From: Sediminicola sp.
GTDB lineage: Bacteria; Bacteroidota; Bacteroidia; Flavobacteriales; Flavobacteriaceae
Assembly (NCBI GenBank): GCA_024643325.1
Contig: JAHEND010000035.1
Coordinates: 1 to 64,000 of the forward strand
Direction of reading: 5' to 3'
Length of the DNA: 64,000 nucleotides
The position numbers and the translations under genes were made by a program. Shown one piece after another: positions 1 to 8,475 of this stretch (position 1 is its first letter; each line of letters opens with the position of its first letter). Below the pieces are notes generated by a model. It was not told the DNA's origin. It saw only the letters and a program-made list of their open reading frames with translations, and did no database searches.

Positions 1-74
1 AAAAGTTTTGAGATTATTCCTCTTTTTTTAAGACCCCATGGGGTAAATAGAATCTGTTTTATTAAATAGTTAAG

Positions 75-230
75 CATCGTAATATTATATATAACACACA
101 ACCAACACACTTCTCCGCAACCTGGCACAACAACATTCTAATCAAAACAGTTAGAAATTCTTTGTTTAATGTCTCTTTTCCGCATAATACATGAGGCATT
201 CTCTATAAGGGTATTATTGATTCGAAAACA
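75..230. repeat. Direct repeat copy 1 (intergenic)
   Basis: This stretch recurs at about 5782-5930. The core, 100-182 against 5804-5886, differs at only 5 of 83 positions by my alignment. Weaker similarity extends on both sides (CATCGT to the left, TCTAYAAGGGYATTAT to the right). The core contains TTCTAAT, a 7-nt loop, and GTTAGAA, which can form a hairpin. The second copy keeps the pairing with ATTAGAA. It is non-coding in all frames as far as I can see. It may be a mobile or duplicated intergenic element or a structured RNA; its identity is unknown. Confidence 0.8.
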
Positions 231-249
231 GCGCCATAGAGAGTACAAC

Positions 250-286
250 AACCCTTGTTAATCATCTGATTTTCAAGGGTTTTTTG
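250..286 (+). terminator. Rho-independent terminator
   Basis: AACCCTTG (250-257) pairs with CAAGGGTT (274-281) as an 8-bp stem with a 16-nt loop, followed directly by a T-run. The T-run lies only on the plus-strand side, so it terminates rightward transcription and does not serve the leftward porP gene. Confidence 0.75.
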
Positions 287-460
287 TTTAAATAACCTTT
301 TTCTGGCATCATATTGGCATCAAATGCAATAATAAACTCTTTTCAGGCACAAATTTTATAACCCCAAAAAGTTTCATTGCATCACTAGATTTTATCAGAG
401 GGGTGGGTTTAATAGAAACGGTTTTCTTTTTTGAGGTTGGTTGTGATATTTGTATATAAA

Positions 461-1345
461 CTAGAACCTATACCTAAGCATCATTTCACTAGTATTTGCT
501 CTGAGTGCTGTGCTACTAGTTCTTTGCCCAATCTCATAACCAAAACCTAGATCTATCTGGTTCATCTTTACTTGAATCATTGTAGAGATGTAGTCATTGT
601 TACTTACACCTACCCCTAGACTTAGTTTATTTTTTAAAGTGAGCTTGGCTATAGCTGTAAGCTGATTGGGCGCATCGGCCACCATTCTATACAACATAGA
701 AGGACTTAGTGTAATGGCATTGTTCAGCTTTAAATGAAAACCAGCCGTGGTGTATTGATGAGGCTTGTCTGTAGCTGTGGTAGATAGTCCCTCTGCTTCT
801 TTATAACGTTTTGAGTTAAGCATATTTGGGGTAGAGAGTCCTATAAAATATTTTTCTCCTTTTATTAGTAATCCAACACCCACTAACGGGTTCATATAGT
901 TTTGAATGCTGTTTAAATTGGCATTACTCTCCTGTGTAATTCTATCTAAGCCTCCTATGTCTATATTATTGTAAACCGCACCAGCTTTTACTCCAAGATA
1001 AAGGTTTGTATTACCCCCTAGTGTAAGCTTATAGCTATAGTCTACGGCAACGATTCCTTGATTTTCTATATAGACCCTATCTGTTAAATAACTAATCCCC
1101 CAGGAGGCTTTATTCTTCTCTTTGGTATGGTAGATAAATGAAGCTGCTCTAGGCGCGTCTGTTATTCCAGACCAGGCAGATCTATACTGAAGTCCAGCCA
1201 GTGATCCTTCACTACCGGTATAAGCTGGATTAAATAAACTCATATTCTGCTCAAAGAATAGGAAGTTGGGCTGTTGCTGAGCTTTAACGGCTATGCTTGA
1301 AAGTACTAAGACCGTAAAAGCAAGTGTTTTGATGGTGTTTTTCAT
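461..1345 (-). CDS. PorP/SprF family T9SS outer-membrane protein
   Basis: A 294-residue outer-membrane beta-barrel of the PorP/SprF family, which helps the type IX secretion system export or anchor particular substrates. A signal peptide ends near residue 22 (VKA-QQQ). The family motif FNPAYTG is present near residue 38, and the chain ends in an aromatic beta-strand (RYRF), as outer-membrane proteins do. It lies 20 bp downstream of a T9SS type B adhesin on the same strand. This is the sprB-sprF style arrangement, so it is inferred to be the dedicated partner of that adhesin. Length is normal for the family. Confidence 0.92.
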   Translation of the reverse strand: MKNTIKTLAFTVLVLSSIAVKAQQQPNFLFFEQNMSLFNPAYTGSEGSLAGLQYRSAWSGITDAPRAASFIYHTKEKNKASWGISYLTDRVYIENQGIVAVDYSYKLTLGGNTNLYLGVKAGAVYNNIDIGGLDRITQESNANLNSIQNYMNPLVGVGLLIKGEKYFIGLSTPNMLNSKRYKEAEGLSTTATDKPHQYTTAGFHLKLNNAITLSPSMLYRMVADAPNQLTAIAKLTLKNKLSLGVGVSNNDYISTMIQVKMNQIDLGFGYEIGQRTSSTALRANTSEMMLRYRF

Positions 1346-1365
1346 TTTGTATTGCTTTTAGTGAA

Positions 1366-4300
1366 TTAGTAAGTAATAAATAACCAGCCTGTAAGTGCCT
1401 TTTCTCCGTTATTAGGATCAACTACATAGTAATATGAAGCTGCAGGTAAAAGGTCTCCGCTGTTTTTATAAGTACCCCGCCAATCGTTTTTATAGCCAAG
1501 CGCAGAAAAAACTTCTTGTGCATTTTTATTGTATATAGTTACCCTAGCATTAGGATAGCGTTCTATATTGATTATTTTCCAGGTATCTTCCAAGCCACCG
1601 CTTCCTGGTGTAAGCGCACCAGAAGCAAAAAGTTTATTATCTTCAAAGCCATCGTTATTGTCATCTGGATCTTCATTATCTCCAATCCCATCATTGTCAG
1701 CATCTGCCCACTCATTTGAATCAAGTGGAAAAGCATCGTTTGAGTCTAAATACCCATCATTGTCGTCGTCTACGTCAAAATTATCTCCAAGACCATCTCC
1801 ATCTGAGTCTAGCCACTCTCTTGGATTATCAGGAAAAACATCTTCAGTATTTAGGTATCCATCACCATCTCTGTCAGGATCAACACAATCTGGAATAAGG
1901 TCGTTATCTTGGTCTGCGGGTTTACTAAATTTATCCAATGGGTCTGAATCACAGGCTAACTCATCTAAATCTGTAAATCCATCATTATCATCGTCTGTAT
2001 CTGCATTGTTACCAATACCATCTGCGTCTGTGTCTGTCCATTCGCTTGAGTCTAATGGAAAAGCATCTTCTGTGTCTACTACACCATCGTTATCATCGTC
2101 TGTATCTACGCAATCTGGAATAGTATCTCCATCAGTATCTAAAGAAATTGAAGAAGCTAATAATGGATCTGAGCCACAGGCTATTTCATCTGTGTCTAAT
2201 TGACCATCCCCATCATCATCCGTGTCTGTATTGTTTCCAATGCCGTCTGCATCTGTGTCTAACCATTCTGTAGCATCTAGTGGAAATGCATCGTTTTCAT
2301 CTAAATAACTATCATTATCATCATCAGTATCTATACAGTTTGGAGTACCGTCTGTATCAGTATCTAGTGGTTTAGATGTTGCATCAAGTGGATCTGAGCC
2401 GCAAGTAGCTTCATCAGTATCCGAAAATCCATCGTTATCATCATCCGTGTCTATACAATCTGGAATGCCATCTAAATCAGTATCGGCCGGGAGGCTAGAA
2501 GCCAAGAGTGGGTCTGATCCGCAAGTAGCTTCATCTGTATCTGAAAAACCATCACCATCGTCGTCTGAATCACATACATTTCCAATGCCGTCTGAATCTG
2601 TGTCTAACTGATTACTATTTGGAGTGTATTCACAGTTGTCAATACTGTTTAAAACTCCATCGTTATCCAAATCGGTGTCTGCATTGTCTCCAATTCCATC
2701 TCCATCAGTATCTGCACTTTCTGTTGCATCTAGTGGGAAAGCATCGTCTGTGTCAGCCACACCATCTCCATCATCATCCGCATCAATCACATCTCCAATA
2801 CCATCGCCATCGGTGTCTAATTGATTGGCATTAGATACTATTGGGGCATTATCACAGACATCTCCGATACCGTCTCCATCAGTGTCTAATTGGTCTGAAT
2901 TAGCTGTTGAAGGGCAGTTGTCTAGATTGTTGGTAATTCCATCTCCATCAGAGTCTTCGTCTATATCATTTACTGTTATTGAGAATGCTTCCTCATATGT
3001 CAATCCTCCCACATCAGTTGTTCTAACCCTAATTGAATATGAGTTTTTAGTTTCATAATCTAAAGCCATATTGGTTAGCAGTAATGTGCTGCTAATTATG
3101 AAACTAGCATTGTCTGTATCTCCAGTACCTGACACTAAAGTGTAAGTATGGGTGTCTCCAGAGTCTGAATCAGTAGTAGAAAGTAGTCCAATAGTTGTAC
3201 CTGTATTTACATTTTCATTTACTGATGAAGAGGTCAGAGAAATGTTTGTTGGAGCTGAGTTACTAGATATCGGTAAAGAAAAAGCTTTTACATAGCCTGG
3301 AGCAGGAGTAGGACTATTAAATTGAATAGCTCCAACAGCTAAAATACTTCCATTATCAGACAATTCAACAGAAGCGCCAAAATTATCTCCTGCCGCTCCA
3401 CCATCTAAATCCCCACCTATCTGAATCCAAGCAGATCCGTTCCATTCATAAATCCTGACGTGTCCTGAATTAGCTCCATTTCTATTAGATCCTACAGCTA
3501 TAATGTTTCCATTAGCTGATAATGAACATTTATCTCCAAACCAATCATCTGCCGCTTCACCATCTAAATCCCCACCTTTCTGAACCCAAGCAGATCCGTT
3601 CCATTCATAAATCCTAACATGACCGGATCTATCTCCATTCCCATCATTCCACCAAGCCCCCGCAGCAAAAATTAAACCATTAGATGATAATGAAATAGAT
3701 GAGCCAAATTGATCTCCTGCCGCTTCACCATCTATATCTAAACCTTTCTGAATCCAATCAGATCCATTCCATTCATAAATCCTAACATGACCGGATCTAT
3801 CTCCATTCCCATCATTCCAAACACCAGTCGCTGCAAAAATTGTTCCGTCAGATGATAATGAAACCCAATAACCAAAATAATCTCCTGCCGCTTCACCGTC
3901 TATATCCAAACCTTTCTGAGCCCATGCAGATCCGTTCCATTCATAAATCCTTACGTGCCCTGAATCAGCACCAGTGGCAGAATTTTTATAAGCCCCAATA
4001 GCTAGAATATTTCCATTAGCTGATAATGAAATGGCATGACCTGAGGCATCTCCTGCCGCTTCACCATATATATCTAAACCTTTTTGAATCCAAGCAGATC
4101 CGTTCCATTCATAAATCCTAACGTGTCCTGAATTAGCTCCATTTCCATCATTACTTCCAGACCCAACAGCTATAATATCTCCATTAGCTGATAATGAAAC
4201 TTGTCTCATATTATCCCCTGCTACTTTTCCATCTATATCCAAACCTTTTTGACTCCAAGTAGCTCCGATCAATTCATAAACCCTGACGTGCCCAGATTTA

Positions 4301-4482
4301 TCTCCATTTCCATCATTCCATTGAGCTCCAAAAGCAATTATATTTCCATCAGCAGATAATGAAATACCCCTACCAGCCATGTCACTATCCGCTTCACCAA
4401 TAATATCTTGACCTAGTTGAGTCTGAGAAAATAGAGATGAATTAAAAATTAGGAAAAACGTAATTAATAAATATTTTTGCAT
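1366..4482 (-). CDS. Giant T9SS type B adhesin: propeller, cadherin, TSP3
   Basis: A secreted surface protein of about 1038 residues. I place the start at the internal ATG (4482), which gives MQKYLLITFF, a clean signal peptide; the tracked start adds 12 residues. Domains in order: seven degenerate repeats of about 50 residues with SLSxNGxIxAxG and SGHVRIYEWNGSAW motifs (residues ~25-400), consistent with a seven-bladed beta-propeller; a cadherin-like domain (~410-510, ending VNDIDE); a long run of Ca-binding DxDxDG thrombospondin type 3 repeats with CGSDP units (~510-950); and a C-terminal T9SS type B sorting domain (WKIINIERYPNARV, GWLFITY). It is expected to be exported by T9SS and held on the cell surface for adhesion or gliding. 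It is transcribed with the porP/sprF gene downstream. The repetitive DNA makes it prone to length change. Confidence 0.9.
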   Translation of the reverse strand: MQKYLLITFFLIFNSSLFSQTQLGQDIIGEADSDMAGRGISLSADGNIIAFGAQWNDGNGDKSGHVRVYELIGATWSQKGLDIDGKVAGDNMRQVSLSANGDIIAVGSGSNDGNGANSGHVRIYEWNGSAWIQKGLDIYGEAAGDASGHAISLSANGNILAIGAYKNSATGADSGHVRIYEWNGSAWAQKGLDIDGEAAGDYFGYWVSLSSDGTIFAATGVWNDGNGDRSGHVRIYEWNGSDWIQKGLDIDGEAAGDQFGSSISLSSNGLIFAAGAWWNDGNGDRSGHVRIYEWNGSAWVQKGGDLDGEAADDWFGDKCSLSANGNIIAVGSNRNGANSGHVRIYEWNGSAWIQIGGDLDGGAAGDNFGASVELSDNGSILAVGAIQFNSPTPAPGYVKAFSLPISSNSAPTNISLTSSSVNENVNTGTTIGLLSTTDSDSGDTHTYTLVSGTGDTDNASFIISSTLLLTNMALDYETKNSYSIRVRTTDVGGLTYEEAFSITVNDIDEDSDGDGITNNLDNCPSTANSDQLDTDGDGIGDVCDNAPIVSNANQLDTDGDGIGDVIDADDDGDGVADTDDAFPLDATESADTDGDGIGDNADTDLDNDGVLNSIDNCEYTPNSNQLDTDSDGIGNVCDSDDDGDGFSDTDEATCGSDPLLASSLPADTDLDGIPDCIDTDDDNDGFSDTDEATCGSDPLDATSKPLDTDTDGTPNCIDTDDDNDSYLDENDAFPLDATEWLDTDADGIGNNTDTDDDGDGQLDTDEIACGSDPLLASSISLDTDGDTIPDCVDTDDDNDGVVDTEDAFPLDSSEWTDTDADGIGNNADTDDDNDGFTDLDELACDSDPLDKFSKPADQDNDLIPDCVDPDRDGDGYLNTEDVFPDNPREWLDSDGDGLGDNFDVDDDNDGYLDSNDAFPLDSNEWADADNDGIGDNEDPDDNNDGFEDNKLFASGALTPGSGGLEDTWKIINIERYPNARVTIYNKNAQEVFSALGYKNDWRGTYKNSGDLLPAASYYYVVDPNNGEKALTGWLFITY

Positions 4483-4669
4483 GTTTTTTTTTTGAAAAGC
4501 AAAAAAAGAAAATATCATTTTGATTTGTTGTCAATATGAATAAATTTGTAAGAAATGAAACATTTAATTATTGAATGTTATTTATTAAAGTACTCATAAT
4601 CATAACTTTGTATTTTATGTGTATTTTTATTAAAAATCATAAATGAAATATAATTTTGCTTTTTGAAAC

Positions 4670-5770
4670 ATGATATTTATTCTCATATCTCTATTTACGG
4701 GTGCTTTTTGTTTTTTTACAATCTTTACTGTTTTTTCTTTTGGAAGAAATGAAAACCTCTTTAATATCTTCTGGATTGTAGCACTAACCTTAGTGGGATT
4801 TGTAAGGTTATTTCCTTTTTTGAATTACGTTTTGGATGATAGTGGTTATAGTATTTTATTGCCAATATCTACCCTTAGCGTTTATTTTGTACTTCCGTTA
4901 GTTTATTTGAATTTCAAAATAATAATTAGAGGTCAAGTAAATAAAAGCTGGATTATTCATTTGATTGTTCCTATTTTCACTTCAATTTTATTTTTTACCA
5001 TAGCTGAGATACCAAGAACATTTTTTGGAATATTCTTTATTTGTTTCTATCTCTTTTATATGGTTAAGTCTGCTCTCTTAGTTATTAATTATCTTCAAAG
5101 AGTAGATTATAATTTGATTGAGAATTTAAGAAAGAAGAGAATTAAAGTTTATCTCTTAGTATTGTTATTAGCGAAGCTGTCGGGCTTAATTGTTTTGGTT
5201 TTGCAAATACTCAAGTTTATTAGCTCAAAAGAGAACTTTGATTTTAATACTGCTTTAGCTTTAGGTTCAATAGGATGGATTTTAGTTTTAGCTTATACAA
5301 TTCTCAATAAAGACTTAGTGATCTCTAAATCTAAGTTCTCTGGTTTAAAAAATGGAATGATACTTTTTTGGAGCTCAAAAAGTCTTAGAAAAATACAGAA
5401 GAGTGATCGAGCCCTCTATGATAAATTAGATGTGACTTCTTTAATTGATAAAATCCTAAACCTTGAGAGTAAATATGAATTCATAAAAGACAATGAATTA
5501 GACAAAAGATATATTTCAAATACTCTAAAAATTCCTGAGTATCAAGTAAGGCTATTGTTTGCCTATCACAACTTTTTAAGTAGTACAGAGTATAAAAACG
5601 CAATAAAGATTAATCAATCGGTAAGGCTATTAAATAATGGATACTTAGACTCCTTAACGGTAGATTCATTAAGCCAAAAAGTTGGCTTTAAATCTAGAAT
5701 AACTTTTTACAATAATTTTAGAAAGTTTATTGGAGTATCTGTAAGTGATTATGTTAAGTCAACCAACTAA
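4670..5770 (+). CDS. Membrane-anchored AraC-type regulator (7TM + HTH)
   Basis: A 366-residue protein with about seven hydrophobic segments in residues 1-220, followed by a soluble part ending in an AraC-type helix-turn-helix (GFKSRITFYNNF, then a G-x-S-x-x-x-Y tail, ~315-362). This architecture is common in Flavobacteria: a membrane sensor joined directly to a DNA-binding domain. It is divergent from the adhesin/porP operon (187 bp between starts), so that operon is its most likely target; this is inference. TAnnTTTG-like boxes (TAACTTTG at 4603, TAATTTTG at 4651) sit upstream. The gene is markedly more AT-rich than the conserved genes further right. A second protein of the same architecture lies at 9998. 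Confidence 0.85.
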   Translation: MIFILISLFTGAFCFFTIFTVFSFGRNENLFNIFWIVALTLVGFVRLFPFLNYVLDDSGYSILLPISTLSVYFVLPLVYLNFKIIIRGQVNKSWIIHLIVPIFTSILFFTIAEIPRTFFGIFFICFYLFYMVKSALLVINYLQRVDYNLIENLRKKRIKVYLLVLLLAKLSGLIVLVLQILKFISSKENFDFNTALALGSIGWILVLAYTILNKDLVISKSKFSGLKNGMILFWSSKSLRKIQKSDRALYDKLDVTSLIDKILNLESKYEFIKDNELDKRYISNTLKIPEYQVRLLFAYHNFLSSTEYKNAIKINQSVRLLNNGYLDSLTVDSLSQKVGFKSRITFYNNFRKFIGVSVSDYVKSTN

Positions 5771-5781
5771 TTGTCACTTTT

Positions 5782-5930
5782 CATCGTTTATATATACCCT
5801 GAAAACCAACACACTTCCCCGCAACCAGGCACAACAACATTCTAATCAAAACAATTAGAAATTCTTTGTTCAATGCCTCTTTTCCGAATAAAGGATAAGA
5901 CAATATCTACAAGGGCATTATACTCTTATT
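5782..5930. repeat. Direct repeat copy 2 (intergenic)
   Basis: The partner of the repeat at 75-230, in the same orientation and 5.70 kb away. The core at 5804-5886 is nearly identical. The hairpin TTCTAAT/ATTAGAA (5840-5846/5854-5860) is fully paired here. It fills most of the 230-bp gap between the AraC-type regulator and the next lipoprotein. Confidence 0.8.
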
Positions 5931-6000
5931 ATATTAATAGTATTTTTTTCTTGTTTGTATCTTAGTAAATTGGTTTATCCAAATCTTACTAAAACTACCC

Positions 6001-7680
6001 ATGAAAAAACTACTCTCTCTACTTAGCGTCTTTGCTATTGTTTTGTCTTGTTCTTCTGATGAAACCTCAACACAATTAATTACAAAATATAAGGTTGAAA
6101 TAAGTGCAAGTATTGGGGGATCAGTAAGCACTACTGGTGGTGATTTTCAAAGTGGTTATGTTTTAACTTTCAGTGCTATACCGTCAGAAAATTTCTTTTT
6201 CACTAGTTGGTCAGATGGTTACAGTGAAGCTACAAGAAGTATTTTAATTGAGTCAAATGTAAGTTTAACAGCAAATTTTGAAAAGAAAAAGTATCCTCTA
6301 ATAGTAAATATTGAGGGTAACGGAGAAATAATAGAGGAGATTATTAATGCAGGTAGAACTACAGATTATGACACTGGAACTACTGTTAAGTTAACAGCTG
6401 TTCCTGCAGAGGGATGGGAGTTTATAGGTTGGACAGGAGCTATTAATTCAGATGAATTAGAGATTCAGTTATCAGTTAATGAGTCTAAAGAGGTTAATGC
6501 TTTTTTTACTCAAAATTGTTTAGACAATTTATTGAATTCGATGTCGCCAATTAATCGAACATCATCACATTATAAGCCATACTTTATTCCTTTTTTAAAT
6601 TATTTCCAATTGGCATTTGATTACGCAGTTGAATACTCTTGTAAAAGTATGGTTGGCAAAACATTTTTAAACATTAACAATAACGATATTCCAGATTTAA
6701 TGTTTGTTAAATCAAATGGGTGTAATGAAAATTTAGGGACTATATATGTATTTGTGGATAATTTATTAAAATATGAATTTACTGCACCTCAAGCAATGAC
6801 AAATAAACTATTAAGAGGAGATATTAATGAAGATGGAATTGATGATGTCGTTTTAATTGGAACAGGGCTAGATGCTGAACCCTGGCCTGGTGATCAAAAT
6901 TATATAATGTATTTTTATGAGGATTCATATGAACTAATTAAACTTGATGAAGAATTTGGATATTTTCATACAGGTGCTTTGGGAGACGTAAATAACGATG
7001 GCCACTTGGATATTCTTCCAATTAATCCACAATTAAAAGATTCATATATACATTTCGGTGATGGACAAGGTAATTTCCTTAAACAAAAAGTGTTTGACAA
7101 ATTATACACAACTAATACATTTCAATCTGAGTTATATGATTTTAATGGGGATGGAAAATTAGATATTATAATGGGTGGACATGAATATGTTCTTTGGGAT
7201 TGGCAAACATCAGGAAATAAAATTTTATTAGGAGATGGATTAGGTAATTTTGATATAAATAATCCTATTAAATTACCTGAAATAGATGGTTGGGGAGTAA
7301 TAACTAATTTTAGGATATTTGATCTAGATCAAGATGGGATTGGAGAAATAATTATTACAAGAACTTCTGGCTCAAAAGAAAGTAACGGTAATTTAAGTAG
7401 TGGAGATTATTATTCTGGATTTAAGATTCAAATATTAAAAAATCACAATGGAAATTATATAGAATCAATGTTATTAGATTCACCTGATGGATTTGATGAC
7501 TTATGGGTACAGTGGATTCAAAGCACAAATGTGATTGACATAAACGGGGATTGTATTTTAGACTTAGTGCCAGAATCTGACTACATAAATGATTTTAATT
7601 TCGAAAAGATTAAAATGTATAACAGATTGTACTATGAAGGCAATTCCGATGGGAGTTATTCAATAAAATACGATAAATAA
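6001..7680 (+). CDS. Lipoprotein with InlB-like and FG-GAP/VCBS repeats
   Basis: A 559-residue predicted lipoprotein. The signal peptide MKKLLSLLSVFAIVLS-C gives a lipobox Cys at about residue 17. Two InlB B-type repeats follow (~30-90 and ~97-170) with the usual GGSVSTTGG / G-x-G and FTSW, FIGW motifs. The remainder carries FG-GAP/VCBS-like calcium-binding repeats (DINEDGIDDV, DVNNDGHLDI, DFNGDGKLDI, DLDQDGIGEI) that suggest an integrin-like beta-propeller. It is probably surface-exposed and binds a ligand or glycan; no catalytic motif was seen. The coding sequence is very AT-rich. The adjacent regulator on the same strand could control it, but repeat copy 2 separates them. Confidence 0.82.
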   Translation: MKKLLSLLSVFAIVLSCSSDETSTQLITKYKVEISASIGGSVSTTGGDFQSGYVLTFSAIPSENFFFTSWSDGYSEATRSILIESNVSLTANFEKKKYPLIVNIEGNGEIIEEIINAGRTTDYDTGTTVKLTAVPAEGWEFIGWTGAINSDELEIQLSVNESKEVNAFFTQNCLDNLLNSMSPINRTSSHYKPYFIPFLNYFQLAFDYAVEYSCKSMVGKTFLNINNNDIPDLMFVKSNGCNENLGTIYVFVDNLLKYEFTAPQAMTNKLLRGDINEDGIDDVVLIGTGLDAEPWPGDQNYIMYFYEDSYELIKLDEEFGYFHTGALGDVNNDGHLDILPINPQLKDSYIHFGDGQGNFLKQKVFDKLYTTNTFQSELYDFNGDGKLDIIMGGHEYVLWDWQTSGNKILLGDGLGNFDINNPIKLPEIDGWGVITNFRIFDLDQDGIGEIIITRTSGSKESNGNLSSGDYYSGFKIQILKNHNGNYIESMLLDSPDGFDDLWVQWIQSTNVIDINGDCILDLVPESDYINDFNFEKIKMYNRLYYEGNSDGSYSIKYDK

Positions 7681-8073
7681 GTCTTTAATTATTCTATCTA
7701 TCATATTATCTATTGCTCCTTGTGTTTGAAGATAGATTCCGTTGGAGTGAATTTGGTTGAGTTTCCTAAGGTTGTAGAGATAGAATTGGTGTTGTTAATC
7801 TTTACGTCTAAACAAAAAATAGTACTCAAATAGTTTAAAAGTAAAAATATGTCCAACATATGTCCAACAGATTAAACAAAAGATTATTTTTTACCATTAA
7901 ATACAGTAGCTCAGTTAATAAACAATAACTTCTGTATTGGAAGTAAAGTGCTATTTGCTAGGTGTAATTAGATTTTAGGATTTTAATCATACGTACTTAA
8001 TTTAGAAATTAAATACTTCTTCTATAACATTTGGATACTTGTATTAAGTGAAAATAAATCAATTTTAGAGCAA
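7681..8073. other. Intergenic, 393 bp between convergent genes
   Basis: No intact gene. On the minus strand an open frame without a start codon (7660-7794, 44 codons) has protein-like composition (LRKLNQIHSNGIY) and may be an eroded gene end. I could not identify it. A short tandem ATGTCCAACATATGTCCAAC lies near 7847. No convincing terminator was seen. Confidence 0.45.
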
Positions 8074-8430
8074 CTACACCTTAAACTCCAAAAGCCATTC
8101 AAAAGATACGTATTCCAAGCATTTTTCATGAGAGGCTTCTAAAACAACCATAGGGGCCATGCCAGCCTCGTAGGCTTGCTTCCATCTAGACACACACAAA
8201 CACCACTGATCACCAGCTTTTAAACCGGGAAACTGATATTCAGGTCTGGGTGTTTGAAGGTCGTTCCCAACAGATTTGGTATATGCGAGAAAGGCGTCTG
8301 TCATAATAGCGCAAACAGTATGGGTGCCAATGTCTCTCATATCTGTATTACAACAGCCATCTCTGAATGCGCCTGTCATTGGATTGCTGCTACAAGTTTC
8401 TAAAGGAGTTCCTAGTACGTTATTGGCCAT
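8074..8430 (-). CDS. DUF2237 family protein
   Basis: A small protein of about 118 residues matching the DUF2237 family throughout: NVLGTPLETC at the start, GAFRDGCC, GTHTVCA, TPRPEYQFPGLKAGDQWCLC and ASHEKCLEYV. The function of the family is unknown; conserved Cys and His residues suggest metal binding or redox chemistry. I chose the internal ATG at 8430 because homologues begin M-x-x-NVLG, whereas the tracked ORF adds 11 unconserved residues. The gene lies 45 bp downstream of the lipoprotein at 8476-9723 on the same strand and is probably cotranscribed. Confidence 0.85.
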   Translation of the reverse strand: MANNVLGTPLETCSSNPMTGAFRDGCCNTDMRDIGTHTVCAIMTDAFLAYTKSVGNDLQTPRPEYQFPGLKAGDQWCLCVSRWKQAYEAGMAPMVVLEASHEKCLEYVSFEWLLEFKV

Positions 8431-8475
8431 GTCATATTTTTTATAAAAATAAGACATATCCACCTATTATAAAGA

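Larger units (their letters stand above)
1..460. other. Intergenic region left of porP
   Basis: No protein gene was recognised here. It holds a perfect 12-bp palindrome ACCCCATGGGGT at 33-44 with no U-run after it on either strand, copy 1 of a long direct repeat (about 75-230), and a plus-strand terminator (250-286). The terminator implies that a plus-strand transcript ends here. That transcript could come from a gene left of the window or could be a small RNA running through the repeat. Confidence 0.6.

Noticed and set aside
1-15. 15-nt match AAAAGTTTTGAGATT shared with about 51332
   Set aside because: Such short AT-rich matches are expected by chance in 64 kb and no longer similarity surrounds them.
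33-44. Palindrome ACCCCATGGGGT as a terminator
   Set aside because: The loop would be too small and no T-run follows on either strand.
1568-2203. 211-codon Ser/Pro-rich ORF on the plus strand
   Set aside because: It is the antisense shadow of the Asp/Gly-rich TSP3 repeats; its repetitiveness copies the adhesin repeat and it has no signal or homologous motif.
7905-7930. GTAGCTCAGTTAAT, resembling a tRNA D-arm
   Set aside because: No acceptor, anticodon or T-arm can be folded around it; the match is too short.
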